Shown: in pieces, positions 34,247-43,132 of the stretch
How positions within the stretch are numbered: the stretch's first letter is position 1
Layout of the letters: each line of letters begins with the position of its first letter
NCBI RefSeq assembly: GCF_001705515.1
Contig: NZ_MDJS01000001.1
Location: 1,054,001-1,118,000 of the forward strand
DNA length: 64,000 nucleotides
Direction: 5' to 3'
DNA from: Mucilaginibacter sp. PPCGB 2223
GTDB taxonomy: Bacteria > Bacteroidota > Bacteroidia > Sphingobacteriales > Sphingobacteriaceae
Program-made: the position numbers and the translations under genes
The notes under the pieces: model-generated
What the model saw: only the letters and a program-made list of their open reading frames with translations
Told to the model about the DNA's origin: nothing
Database searches by the model: none

Positions 34247-34936
34247 TTAATGCAGTTCGAACTTATAGCCTACGCCTTTAACCGTCGAAACATAGTTTTC
34301 GCCGAGCTTTTCGCGCAGCTTGCGGATGTGTACATCGATGGTGCGATTGGTAACTACAACCGAATCTTCCCAGATGTTTTTCAGGATGATCTCGCGGGTG
34401 TAGACCTTGCCTGGCTTCGATGCCAACAGGTACAACAATTCAAACTCTTTCTTAGCTAAAACTACTTTCTCGCCATTTTGAAAAACCAGGTAAGCTTCAC
34501 GGTCAATAACCAGATCGCCTATTTCGAGTTTATTATCAGATATTTCTTCAGTTGGCGAATTGCGCCTTAGTATAGCGTTAATACGGCTCACCAGGGCGCG
34601 CGGTTTGATCGGCTTGGCTATATAATCGTCGGCGCCTACGTTAAACCCGGCTATTTCTGAATATTCTTCGCTGCGGGCGGTTAAAAATACCATGAACGTG
34701 TTTTTGAATTCGGGCATGGTGCGCATAATGCGGCAGGCCTCTATACCGTCCATTTTAGGCATCATGATATCCAGTATGATCAGGTCGGGAAGTACTTTTT
34801 TAGCTTCAGAAACAGCTTCCTGACCATTGCGTGCAGTAAATACCTGGTAACCTTCTTTCTTTAAGTTATACTCTATCAACTCCAAAATATCCGGTTCATC
34901 GTCAACAATCAGAATCTTTTGTTTTGAATTGCTCAT
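34247..34936 (-). CDS. OmpR-family two-component response regulator
   Basis: 229 residues: receiver domain with acidic pocket DDEPD and phospho-acceptor D56 (LIILDIMMPKMDG), Thr in FLTARS, Lys in DYIAKPIKP, then a winged-helix DNA-binding domain (LAKKEFELLYLLASKPGKVY, IDVHIRKLREKLGENY and VKGVGYKF). No histidine kinase gene adjoins it. In Bacteroidota this form is often a PhoB/RprY-like regulator; no specific role is visible. Confidence 0.95.
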   Translation of the reverse strand: MSNSKQKILIVDDEPDILELIEYNLKKEGYQVFTARNGQEAVSEAKKVLPDLIILDIMMPKMDGIEACRIMRTMPEFKNTFMVFLTARSEEYSEIAGFNVGADDYIAKPIKPRALVSRINAILRRNSPTEEISDNKLEIGDLVIDREAYLVFQNGEKVVLAKKEFELLYLLASKPGKVYTREIILKNIWEDSVVVTNRTIDVHIRKLREKLGENYVSTVKGVGYKFELH

Positions 34937-35027
34937 TTGTATTTTTTGTGTAAATGTATAAGCTTAATTAAAGCAAAAGGTTAAATAGATATTAACAAAT
35001 TGTTAATGATTACATTAACTTAACTTT

Positions 35028-36170
35028 CTATTGAGGCTTATTAAACGTTTTGTTCAAAAAAACTTCAAGGTCAGTTCCTGTGATATTTTTGGCTACGATA
35101 ATGCCATTGGGATCGATGATAAAATTTGACGGTATGGCTTCTATTTTGTACAATTTTTCGGTAGCGCCGTCAAAGCGTTTCAGATCGCCCGCCTGGCGCC
35201 AGGTTATCTTATCGGCCGCCACGGCTTTCGCCCAGTCTTTTTTGTTATTATCGAGCGAAACACCTAAAATGTTCAGCCCTTTATCTTTAAACCGGGCATA
35301 TTGTTTTACTACGTTGGGGTTTTCCTGGCGGCATGGCATGCACCACGAGGCCCAGAAATCCACCATCAGGTATTTGCCTTTATAATCGGACAGCTTAACA
35401 GGCTTGCCGTCAAAATCGAGCAGCGTAAATTCGGGGGCTGCATGGCCCACAGATAAAGGTTTTACAGCCTCCATCTCTTTTACAAAGTTCTGCACATCCT
35501 TATTTCCGGCGAATTTATCTTTGACCACATCGGCGTAGGCAACTAATTTTTGCTCGTATTTATATTTATCCAATGTTTTTGAGGCATAAAAAGCAGCTAA
35601 TGAGTTTTTGTTCGAATCGATAAACGCCAAAGTTTTTGCTCCATAATCATCCATGTTCTGGATAAACTTTGGATAATACAGTTTATAAAGCGCATCTGAA
35701 TCGGCTTTGTTCTTTGCCTGTTTAGCCTTTGCTCCGTACTCGTTTGTAAGCTTTGTGGTAATAGCCGCAAAGTAATTGCTCATTTTATTGAGCTTATACA
35801 TATTCTCCGAATCATCTGATCCGGAAATTTCATACGTATAAGTAGTATCCTTGCCGTTTAATTTAAATGATATCTCATCGCCGTTTTTAGCGATGATATC
35901 ATAAGTATGGCTGCCTAACAACACTTTATAAAATGTTGGAAAGAATGCCTGGCGCTTAAACGAAAAACGACCGTCGCTCAACGCCGCCGAGTCGACAGTC
36001 GTCATCGAATAGCTCAATGCGGTATCCGGCGCCAATAAATAAGCCGTTTTGATCTTGCCGGGGTTATCTACCAGCCCTTTCAATATAAAATTGTCGTTAT
36101 CCTTACATGAGGTGATCGATGTAACGGCACAAAAAACAACTGCTAAACAAGCTAATGATTTTACTCTCAT
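35028..36170 (-). CDS. TlpA-like thioredoxin-family lipoprotein with DUF4369-type N-terminal domain
   Basis: 380 residues. Lipoprotein signal with C22 or the Cys in TSITSCKDN. The N-terminal region ILKGLVDNPGKIKTAYLL resembles DUF4369, found in Bacteroidota redox lipoproteins. From about 245 there is an AhpC/TSA-thioredoxin fold with APEFTLLDFDGKPVKLSDYK and the redox site WASWCMPCRQENPN (CxxC), plus IEAIPSNFIIDPNG with the cis-Pro. Probably a periplasmic disulfide reductase. Its start overlaps the end of gatB by four bases. Confidence 0.92.
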   Translation of the reverse strand: MRVKSLACLAVVFCAVTSITSCKDNDNFILKGLVDNPGKIKTAYLLAPDTALSYSMTTVDSAALSDGRFSFKRQAFFPTFYKVLLGSHTYDIIAKNGDEISFKLNGKDTTYTYEISGSDDSENMYKLNKMSNYFAAITTKLTNEYGAKAKQAKNKADSDALYKLYYPKFIQNMDDYGAKTLAFIDSNKNSLAAFYASKTLDKYKYEQKLVAYADVVKDKFAGNKDVQNFVKEMEAVKPLSVGHAAPEFTLLDFDGKPVKLSDYKGKYLMVDFWASWCMPCRQENPNVVKQYARFKDKGLNILGVSLDNNKKDWAKAVAADKITWRQAGDLKRFDGATEKLYKIEAIPSNFIIDPNGIIVAKNITGTDLEVFLNKTFNKPQ

Positions 36171-37639
36171 TTTGACGACTCTAATACTTCAATTAATAAC
36201 TGGTTGGTTTTTTTAGGATCGATCTTTCCTTTTGATATTTTCATGATCTCGCCCATAAATAAACCTAAAACCCCCTTTTTACCCTTGTGATACTCAATTA
36301 CCTTGTCGGGATGCTTATCTAATGCCTGTTTAATGAATGAAGCCACATCCGACGAGCTTTGATCGATGACCAGGTTCTGCTCTTCTGCTATTTGCCGGGC
36401 TGTTTTGGCCGGACTCTTAATTAACTCAGGAAATATTTTTTGGGCAGCTACCGAATTGCTCACCTTGCCACTTTCAACCAGTCCAATAATGTCGGCAATC
36501 CGGGCAGGTTTTAATGCAAACGCACTGATCGAAATACCGTTATCGTTGAGGTAAGATTTTACCGGGCCCATCATCCAGTTCGAAGCAGCTTTGTAATGGC
36601 TCGTATGATTGATCAGCTCTTCAAAATACATCGCCATCTCTTTATCGGCGGTGATCACCGAAGCATCGTACGCGGGAAGACCCAGTTGGCTGGTATATTT
36701 ATGGTACAACTCTTTCGGTAAAGCCGGCATAGCCTTACGGATGTTTTGTACCTGCTCTTCCGAAATAATCACCGGCGGCAGATCCGGATCAGGGAAATAA
36801 CGATAATCGTTAGCCATTTCCTTCGAGCGTAATACCGAAGTTTCGCCGGTATCAGCGTCAAAATTCAAAGTATTCTGATCTATGGTACCGCCAGCTTCAA
36901 TTACCGACACCTGCCTCAAAAACTCATGTTCGATGGCGCGCTGCACATTACGGATAGAGTTGAGGTTTTTTACCTCGCAACGGTTACCCAACTTTTCTGA
37001 GCCTTTTAGCCGTACCGAAATATTGGCATCGCAGCGCATACTACCCTCTTCCATATTGCCATCGCAAATATCGAGATAACGCAGCAGGCGGCGTATCTCG
37101 GTAAGGTATTGGTAGGCTTCTTCGGCGCTGTGCATGTCAGGCTCTGATACGATCTCGAGCAAAGGCACACCTGCCCGGTTAAGGTCGATGAGCGATTCGG
37201 TATCGTGCTGATCGTGCATGCTTTTGCCTGCATCCTCTTCCATGTGGATATGATGAATGGCTATATCCTTAATTTCACCGCTTTTGAGCTTTACTTCAAC
37301 TTTTCCCCCGATGCAAACAGGTTCGGTATCCTGGCTAATCTGGTAGCCCTTGGGCAGGTCGGCATAAAAGTAGTTTTTTCGGGCAAAGTGGTTATTGAGG
37401 TTGATACGGCTCTCTACAGCCAGTCCCATCTTAATGGCATACTCCACAACTTTGCTGTTTAAACGCGGCAACGTGCCAGGATGACCTAAAGATATCGGGC
37501 TAATGTGGGTATTCGGACCTGAGCCAAAAGCAGCTGAATCAGACGAGAAGGCTTTACTCTCGGTAGAAAGCTGCGCGTGCACCTCTAATCCGACAACTAA
37601 CTCATATTTATCAGTGTTAATAAGGGTTGTATTTGTCAT
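36167..37639 (-). CDS. gatB: Aspartyl/glutamyl-tRNA amidotransferase subunit B
   Basis: 490 residues. Phosphorylates and amidates misacylated tRNA with GatA and GatC. Characteristic stretches: ELVVGLEVHAQLSTESKAFS, GHPGTLPRLNSKVVEYAIKM, DLPKGYQISQDTEPVC, HMEEDAGKS and DYRYFPDPDLPPV, plus the C-terminal YqeY/tail domain ILQKHPD-like region ending KGKIDPKKTNQLL. Complete and of normal length; gatA and gatC are elsewhere. Confidence 0.97.
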   Translation of the reverse strand: MTNTTLINTDKYELVVGLEVHAQLSTESKAFSSDSAAFGSGPNTHISPISLGHPGTLPRLNSKVVEYAIKMGLAVESRINLNNHFARKNYFYADLPKGYQISQDTEPVCIGGKVEVKLKSGEIKDIAIHHIHMEEDAGKSMHDQHDTESLIDLNRAGVPLLEIVSEPDMHSAEEAYQYLTEIRRLLRYLDICDGNMEEGSMRCDANISVRLKGSEKLGNRCEVKNLNSIRNVQRAIEHEFLRQVSVIEAGGTIDQNTLNFDADTGETSVLRSKEMANDYRYFPDPDLPPVIISEEQVQNIRKAMPALPKELYHKYTSQLGLPAYDASVITADKEMAMYFEELINHTSHYKAASNWMMGPVKSYLNDNGISISAFALKPARIADIIGLVESGKVSNSVAAQKIFPELIKSPAKTARQIAEEQNLVIDQSSSDVASFIKQALDKHPDKVIEYHKGKKGVLGLFMGEIMKISKGKIDPKKTNQLLIEVLESSK

Positions 37640-37795
37640 TCTAAATCCTGGTTAACCCATCAGACGGATTAACGCTGCCAAACTTACATAAAATTTCTTT
37701 TTTAAATTATTGCGTGCAAGCCCCTCAAACACCTTTTGACATCAAAAACGGCATCATAATTGAATTAGCAGGGCCATGTACCATAAAACACGACG

Positions 37796-38215
37796 ATGAA
37801 TAAGCTTTTGATGATCGGCATCCTGGGTTATATACTTTGTTTTGGAAATAAAAATGAAAGTATGGCGCAGACCGGTCAGCATGTTAATATCAGTTCGCAG
37901 CCAATTTGGGGCCCTGAAGGCTACGATCGGGTGGATTATTACTACCTGCCCAATATTGAGACTTATTATTGCGTGGCAACGCACCAGTTTATTTACCTGA
38001 GCGGAGGCCGCTGGGTTTTTACCAATAATCTGCCGCCAAAATATGCCAGATATGACCTGTATTCAGGATATAAGGTAATTATCAATAAGCCTCGGCCCTA
38101 TTTAAACTTTAACGAAGACAGGACCATATATTTAAGCTACCGCGATTACCGGGGGCGCCAGGTACCGATAAGGGACTCGCACAACCCGAAGTATATCCGG
38201 AGTACGAAGCATTAA
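37796..38215 (+). CDS. Hypothetical exported protein
   Basis: 139 residues, not recognised with certainty. A hydrophobic start (LLMIGILGYILCFG) suggests a signal peptide ending near ESMAQT. The mature part is rich in Tyr and Arg: GYDRVDYYYLPNIETYYCVA, FIYLSGGRWVFTNNLPPKY and YRDYRGRQVPIRDSHNPKY. Similar short Tyr-rich secreted proteins occur in Sphingobacteriaceae without assigned function. The two strong aromatic motifs suggest a surface or extracytoplasmic role (inference). Isolated between gatB and alaS. Confidence 0.7.
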   Translation: MNKLLMIGILGYILCFGNKNESMAQTGQHVNISSQPIWGPEGYDRVDYYYLPNIETYYCVATHQFIYLSGGRWVFTNNLPPKYARYDLYSGYKVIINKPRPYLNFNEDRTIYLSYRDYRGRQVPIRDSHNPKYIRSTKH

Positions 38216-38239
38216 TACATCTCAAACACGGTTAAGCGA

Positions 38240-40909
38240 TTACTTTGGTAAAAACTCTTTCGCCTTATCCAAAGCACGCTGCAAACCGCTTGCATCCTTA
38301 CCGCCTGCTGTAGCGAAGAATGGCTGACCGCCGCCGCCACCCTGTATTTCTTTAGCTAACTCGCGTACAATTTTTCCGGCATCCAGTCCTTTTTCTTTCA
38401 CAAGGTTTTCGCTTAACATTACCGTAAGGTTGGGCTTGCCTTCAATATCGGCAGCCAGCACCAAAAACATGTCCGCCACGATATCTTTAATACCGTAAGC
38501 CAGGGTTTTAACTGCATCGGCAGTAGGCAGGTCTACCATTTCGGCAATGAAATTGATTCCGTTGATATTCTGAGCCTTATCAGCAAGGCCTTGCTTTAAG
38601 CCCGAGGCCTTTTGCAGTAATGCTTTACCCTGATCCTTCTTAAGCTTACTATTTTCTTCGAGCAACTCAGCGATGGCTTTGGTCATATCTTTCGGATTTT
38701 TAAGCAAACCTTTGATGTCGTCAACCATTTTGCTTTGATCCTGGATAAAATTGAGCGACACGGCGTTGGTGATCGCTTCAATACGACGTACACCGGCTGC
38801 GACAGCACTCTCGGAGGTGATCTTGAAGAACCCGATCTGCCCGGTGGCTTTCACATGCGTACCGCCGCATAGCTCACTGCTAAAATTAGCGTCGAAGGTG
38901 ATCATCCTAACCGTGCTCCCGTATTTTTCGCCGAATAAGGCCGTAGCGCCGGCATTAATGGCGTCGTTGTACAGCATGTCGCGGTTTTCTTCCAGCGGGA
39001 TGTCTTCCATAATCTTCTGGTTCACGATACGCTCGATAACTACCAGGTCGTCCTCGGATACTTTGGCAAAATGCGAAAAATCGAAGCGCAGGTACTCGGG
39101 GTTAACCAGCGAGCCTTTTTGCGCTACATGCGTGCCCAATACTTCTTTCAATGCCGCGTGCATTAAATGCGTAGCCGAATGGTTGGCATTGGTAAGCATA
39201 CGCAGGCCGGTATTAATATAAGCATTAACCCGGTTAGGCATGTTTTGGGGCAATACGGTAGGCTTTTCACCGGCTTCCGTCCAGGTAGGCTGCAGATCGC
39301 AGATATGCAGGGTAAGGCCATTTTCTTTTTTAACGTCTTTCACATCAAAAACTATCGGGCCGGTGCGCTCGTCGGCCCATTCGGTTACGATCTGCCCGGT
39401 ATCGCCTACCTGGCCGCCGCCTTCGGCGTAAAAAGGGGTAATATCCAATACCAGGTGATATTGCTCCTTACCCTGGGCAACCACCTTGCGGTATTTCAAT
39501 ATTTGGGAGTACGATTGATATTCATCATAACCGATGAAACGCGTATTATCGCCCGGGCGCAGAACAACCCAGTCGCCCGCATTAACTGTAGCTGCCACTT
39601 TAGAGCGATTTTTTTGTTGAGCCAAAGCAGCTTCATAACCAGCAATGTCAACCGTTAAGCCTTTCTCACGGGCCATCAACTCGGTTAAATCTAAAGGGAA
39701 ACCAAACGTGTCTGAAAGTTCAAATGCCGCATCGCCCGAAATAACATCACTTGTACTAATTTCATTAAACTTCTTAATCCCCTGATCCAGAGTTCGCAAA
39801 AACGAAGTTTCTTCTTCCAAAATAACCTTCTGCACAAAATCCTTTTGATCCACTATTTCCGGGAATACGCCATCGAACTGCTGTGCCAGCAAAGGCACCA
39901 ACTGGTTCATAAAAGGCTCCTTGAAGTTGAGGTATTGATAGGCATAACGGACGGCACGGCGCAAAATGCGGCGGATAACATAGCCGGCCTTGTTATTGCT
40001 TGGCAACTGCCCGTCGGCAATGGCGAAGCTGATGGCACGGATATGATCGGCCATTACGCGCATGGCGATGTCTGTTTTAATATCCTTACCGTAAGCAATG
40101 CCGCTTTTTTCGGCAATAAACTGTATCAGCGGTTGAAAAACATCGGTATCATAATTTGATGTCTTGCCTTGCAGTACACGTACCAAGCGCTCAAAGCCCA
40201 TACCGGTATCCACGTGTTTGGCAGGCAAAGGTTGCAGGCTACCGTCTCTTAAACGATTAAACTGCATAAACACGTTGTTCCATATTTCGATTACCTGATC
40301 GTGATCGCCGTTTACCAACTCAGCGCCATCTTTTTCTTTTCTATCGGCATCCGGACGGCTATCGTAGTGTATCTCCGAGCACGGGCCGCAGGGTCCGGTC
40401 TCGCCCATTTCCCAAAAATTATCCTTTTTATTGCCGGGTAAAATATGGTTCGGCGCTACAAATTGCGCCCAAAGGTCGTAAGCTTCCTGGTCCTTAGCCA
40501 GGCCTTCTTTTTCGTCGCCTTCAAAATAGGTTACGTACAAACGGCTCTTATCCAGTTTATAAACCTCGGTAAGCAGTTCCCAGCTCCAGGCTATGGCTTC
40601 CTTTTTAAAGTAATCGCCAAAGCTCCAGTTGCCCAGCATCTCGAACATGGTGTGGTGATAGGTATCGATACCTACTTCTTCCAGGTCGTTATGCTTGCCC
40701 GATACCCGCAGGCAGCGCTGTGTATCGGCAACACGTGGGGCCTTAGGTGCTTCTTCGCCTAAAAAAATGGCCTTAAACTGGTTCATACCGGCGTTAGTGA
40801 ACATCAGTGTAGGGTCGTTTTTAACAACTATAGGTGCCGAAGGCACGATGGTATGTCCTTTAGAAACAAAGAAATCTAAAAAGGCCTGGCGTATCTGGGA
40901 TGCGGTCAT
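38240..40909 (-). CDS. alaS: Alanyl-tRNA synthetase
   Basis: About 889 residues from MTASQIRQAFLDFFVSKGH at 40909; a 30-codon upstream extension comes from a word-repeat spacer and was rejected. Catalytic core motifs are PTLMFTNAGMNQFKAIFLGE and FEMLGNWSFGDYFKKE with GPCGPCSEIHYD; the editing domain has the zinc ligands in NHSATHLMHAALKEVLG and SELCGGTHVKATGQIG; the C-Ala domain ends GGGGGQPFFATAGG-like (read in the sequence as GGGGGQPFFATAG). Full length. Confidence 0.97.
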   Translation of the reverse strand: MTASQIRQAFLDFFVSKGHTIVPSAPIVVKNDPTLMFTNAGMNQFKAIFLGEEAPKAPRVADTQRCLRVSGKHNDLEEVGIDTYHHTMFEMLGNWSFGDYFKKEAIAWSWELLTEVYKLDKSRLYVTYFEGDEKEGLAKDQEAYDLWAQFVAPNHILPGNKKDNFWEMGETGPCGPCSEIHYDSRPDADRKEKDGAELVNGDHDQVIEIWNNVFMQFNRLRDGSLQPLPAKHVDTGMGFERLVRVLQGKTSNYDTDVFQPLIQFIAEKSGIAYGKDIKTDIAMRVMADHIRAISFAIADGQLPSNNKAGYVIRRILRRAVRYAYQYLNFKEPFMNQLVPLLAQQFDGVFPEIVDQKDFVQKVILEEETSFLRTLDQGIKKFNEISTSDVISGDAAFELSDTFGFPLDLTELMAREKGLTVDIAGYEAALAQQKNRSKVAATVNAGDWVVLRPGDNTRFIGYDEYQSYSQILKYRKVVAQGKEQYHLVLDITPFYAEGGGQVGDTGQIVTEWADERTGPIVFDVKDVKKENGLTLHICDLQPTWTEAGEKPTVLPQNMPNRVNAYINTGLRMLTNANHSATHLMHAALKEVLGTHVAQKGSLVNPEYLRFDFSHFAKVSEDDLVVIERIVNQKIMEDIPLEENRDMLYNDAINAGATALFGEKYGSTVRMITFDANFSSELCGGTHVKATGQIGFFKITSESAVAAGVRRIEAITNAVSLNFIQDQSKMVDDIKGLLKNPKDMTKAIAELLEENSKLKKDQGKALLQKASGLKQGLADKAQNINGINFIAEMVDLPTADAVKTLAYGIKDIVADMFLVLAADIEGKPNLTVMLSENLVKEKGLDAGKIVRELAKEIQGGGGGQPFFATAGGKDASGLQRALDKAKEFLPK

Positions 40910-40944
40910 GGAGTTATACAAATAGAGCTGCAAAGATAGCAGAT

Positions 40945-40980
40945 AGTCCGAAAGTCGGAAAGGCCGAAAGAGGGAAAGTC
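40945..40980. repeat. Single-arm word repeat (word GTCCGAAAGTCGGAAAG)
   Basis: AGTCCGAAAGTCGGAAAGGC then CGAAAGAGGGAAAG, related to the arms of the element at 20138 but with no complementary arm downstream; the next sequence is a different repeat. It may be a truncated element. Confidence 0.6.
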
Positions 40981-40992
40981 GCCCAATCTCAT

Positions 40993-41170
40993 ATAGCAAT
41001 GGGTTTTAGACCCATCGCTATGAAGAAGTTTGCGTTAAGGATTGAAGCGCCCGCCTGCCGGCAGGCAGGGATACCGGCCCTGTGGCTAATGCCTGTGCAG
41101 TATAAGCGGAAAGCCTGGCCCGAAGCGAGCCTTGGCCAAATGCTATGGCAGGCGAAGGGAAACGCCCAAA
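40993..41170. repeat. GC-rich interspersed repeat with CCTGCCGGCAGG palindrome
   Basis: The 327-base gap between alaS and MerR holds GCAATGGGTTTTAGACCCAT (an inverted repeat on its own), GGATTGAAGCG, the palindrome CCTGCCGGCAGGCAGG, then GCGGAAAGCCTGGCCCGAAG. GGATTGAAGCG with GCGGAAAGCC is a recurrent non-coding repeat in Bacteroidota genomes as I recall it. Shadow ORFs across it have no protein character. The rest (to 41236) is AT-rich with the MerR promoter. Confidence 0.6.
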
Positions 41171-41236
41171 ATATTACTTTTATAACCTTAAAACCTTCCA
41201 ACATTTTAACATTAAAACAAATAACTATCTTTGCGT

Positions 41237-41572
41237 ATGCCTTACAAAGAACGCGACATAACCAAGATGTACTATACCATGGGCGAAGTATCGGTGATGT
41301 TTGATGTTAACCAATCGTTACTGCGCTTTTACGAAAAGGAATTTGATATTCTGCAGCCTAAAAAGAATAAAAAAGGCAACCGCTATTTTACGCCTGAGGA
41401 TATAGAGAACCTGAAGATCATCTTCCATCTGATCAACGATAAAGGCTATACCCTGCAAGGCGCCAAAGATCACCTGAAACAAAACCTGAACGAGAGCAAG
41501 GATAACCAGAGTGTAATTAACGCGCTGGAGAATCTAAAGAGCTTTTTGCTGGAGGTGAGAGATCAACTGTAA
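41237..41572 (+). CDS. MerR-family transcriptional regulator
   Basis: 111 residues from MPYKERDITKMYYTMGEV. The MerR helix-turn-helix YYTMGEVSVMFDVNQSLLRF and FYEKEFDILQPKKNKKGNRY are clear, with a C-terminal coiled coil (LNESKDNQSVINALENLKSF). This small type without a ligand domain is very common in Bacteroidota and is of unknown target. A TATCTTTG -7 box at 41226-41233 lies only three bases before the ATG, so the message may be leaderless or translation may begin at the ATG at 41267. Confidence 0.88.
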   Translation: MPYKERDITKMYYTMGEVSVMFDVNQSLLRFYEKEFDILQPKKNKKGNRYFTPEDIENLKIIFHLINDKGYTLQGAKDHLKQNLNESKDNQSVINALENLKSFLLEVRDQL

Positions 41573-41616
41573 AGCCCGCTACACCCTTAAGGAAGCGATT
41601 CATAATCAAGAGTTTT

Positions 41617-42081
41617 ATGGGTATTTTTTCAAGGACACCTTTGGTTAAAGAAATAGAACTGAAGAAAGAATACAAGTTTATGTATGAGAATTTCATCATC
41701 TCTTCTCAGCATGAATTATATCTTTTACTCGAAGAAAGTAATGGCATTATCGATGCATTAAAGTTTAACTTCAGTATTTATAAGTATGGTTATCCCAATG
41801 ATGAAGCGTTAGGAGCCCACCCATTGGCTAAGTTTGGATTAAAGTGGTACAGCTTTTTTGAAGTAGAGAACTCGCCTTGGATAGAAGAACTAAAAGTAGC
41901 TAACAGAGTTCATCACCGCCATGAGGATAGTTTATATAAAGACAGAAAGCACTACACAGTCACTTTTAAAGACGTTACTCTCGACGTAATAACCTCAAGC
42001 CCGTTTGAGGTAGTAGAATTGACCAGGAACGACATTATTCGCTTTGTAAATGAGCAGATAGACTATCTGAACGTAGATTAA
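41617..42081 (+). CDS. Hypothetical protein
   Basis: 154 residues, not recognised. No signal peptide or membrane segment. Composition is charged and aromatic (FMYENFIISSQHELYLLLEE, FGLKWYSFFEVENSPWIEEL, RVHHRHEDSLYKDRKHYTV). It ends VVELTRNDIIRFVNEQIDYL. Base composition is more AT-rich than its neighbours, which may mean recent transfer. The spacing from the MerR gene is 44 bases, and it precedes the his promoter. The protein-like pattern and full reading frame support a real gene. Confidence 0.65.
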   Translation: MGIFSRTPLVKEIELKKEYKFMYENFIISSQHELYLLLEESNGIIDALKFNFSIYKYGYPNDEALGAHPLAKFGLKWYSFFEVENSPWIEELKVANRVHHRHEDSLYKDRKHYTVTFKDVTLDVITSSPFEVVELTRNDIIRFVNEQIDYLNVD

Positions 42082-42094
42082 CAGTTGTATTGAT

Positions 42095-42124
42095 TTTGTT
42101 TTTCTAAATATCTGCCTATATTTG
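42095..42124 (+). promoter_or_regulatory. his operon promoter
   Basis: TTTG (42095-42098) and TATATTTG (42117-42124) are exact matches to the Bacteroidota -33 and -7 boxes, 18 bases apart, 31 bases before the leader peptide. Confidence 0.8.
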
Positions 42125-42155
42125 CCGCAACTTACCTCGACAAAGGTTGAATTTA

Positions 42156-42206
42156 ATGAACGGTTTTAACATACATCATCTCCATCTGCATCATCGTACC
42201 AAGTAA
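42156..42206 (+). CDS. hisL: his operon leader peptide
   Basis: A 16-codon ORF, MNGFNIHHLHLHHRTK, with five His codons in seven positions, located between a consensus promoter and hisG. It is the typical shape of a histidine attenuation leader. The ORF overlaps the 5' arm of a hairpin (TAACATAC at 42167-42174), so ribosome position can control the structure. The peptide is too short for ordinary gene callers. His-rich leaders are known in Proteobacteria; this one is seen directly here. Confidence 0.85.
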   Translation: MNGFNIHHLHLHHRTK

Positions 42207-42233
42207 CGATGGCATACCCGTATGTTAATTTTT
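42167..42233 (+). terminator. his attenuator structure
   Basis: TAACATAC (42167-42174) pairs perfectly with GTATGTTA (42220-42227), followed by ATTTTT (42228-42233). An inner stem CATCGT/ACGATG and an outer stem AACGGTT (42159-42165) with AACCGTT (42244-42250) are alternatives. A ribosome stalled at the first His codons would mask the left arm and prevent termination (inference). The loop is long, so which fold is the terminator is uncertain. Confidence 0.6.
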
Positions 42234-42280
42234 GAGAGATCAGAACCGTTTAATCTAACAACATCCTTAATACAAACTTT

Positions 42281-43132
42281 GTGAAAACACTTAAAATAGC
42301 GATCCAGAAATCGGGCCGTTTGAACGAAAAATCTGTTGAATTATTAAAAAATTGCGGCTTAAGCTTTGATAACTATAAAAGCTCATTGATATCGCCGGTG
42401 TCGAATTTCCCGCTCGAAATATTGTTCCTGCGGGATGATGATATACCTGAATATGTACAGGATGGTATTGCCGACCTGGGCATAGTAGGCGAAAATATGA
42501 TACAGGAAACCGAAGTGGATGTAAATTACCTGCAGCGCCTGGGCTTTGGTAAATGCACTTTAAAGATTGCCGTACCCAACAACAGCAATTTTCAAACCTT
42601 AACCGACCTGCAAGGTAAATCCATCGCCACATCCTACCCTGCTATTTTAGGTAAATTTTTAAAGGAGAACAACATTCAGTCGGATATCCGCATGATATCC
42701 GGTTCGGTGGAGATTTCGCCGGGTTTGGGATTGAGCGATGCGATATTTGATATCGTATCAACCGGCGGCACGCTAAAGAGCAATGGTTTAAAACCTTTTG
42801 CCGATGTAATGTCGTCGGAAGCGATACTGATCGGCAACAAGAACATCGAAAACCAGGATCTGATCGAAGAGCTGATCGCACGTATCCAATCGGTACTGCG
42901 CGCTAAAGAAACAAAATATGTGGTATTGAACGTAGCTAAAGCCAACCTGCCGCAGGTTATTGAGCTGCTGCCGGGTGTAAAAAGCCCGTCGGTAGTGCCG
43001 TTGGCCGAGGAAGATTGGGTGGCGGTGCATACCGTTATCCCCGAACGTGATTTTTGGGATAAGATCAGCAAGCTGAAACAGGCCGGTGCCCAGGGCATTG
43101 TGGTAATGCCGATTGAGAAGATAATAGTTTGA
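42281..43132 (+). CDS. hisG: ATP phosphoribosyltransferase, long form
   Basis: 283 residues from a GTG codon (GTGAAAACACTTAAAATAGC); no ATG fits upstream. First step of histidine synthesis. KIAIQKSGRLNEKSVELLKN at the start, DLGIVGENMIQE, and the PRPP-site DIVSTGGTLKSNGLKPF are diagnostic. Length and the C-terminal ACT-like domain (VLNVAKANLPQVIELLPGVK, WVAVHTVIPERDFWDKI) show the long form with its own His-feedback domain and no need for HisZ. Confidence 0.96.
   Translation: MKTLKIAIQKSGRLNEKSVELLKNCGLSFDNYKSSLISPVSNFPLEILFLRDDDIPEYVQDGIADLGIVGENMIQETEVDVNYLQRLGFGKCTLKIAVPNNSNFQTLTDLQGKSIATSYPAILGKFLKENNIQSDIRMISGSVEISPGLGLSDAIFDIVSTGGTLKSNGLKPFADVMSSEAILIGNKNIENQDLIEELIARIQSVLRAKETKYVVLNVAKANLPQVIELLPGVKSPSVVPLAEEDWVAVHTVIPERDFWDKISKLKQAGAQGIVVMPIEKIIV

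Noticed and set aside
40910..40999. N-terminal extension of alaS
   Set aside because: It is encoded by word-repeat spacer and has no AlaRS homology.
40989..41304. ORFs across the GC-rich repeat between alaS and MerR
   Set aside because: They are translations of repeat DNA, with no family character and no start context.
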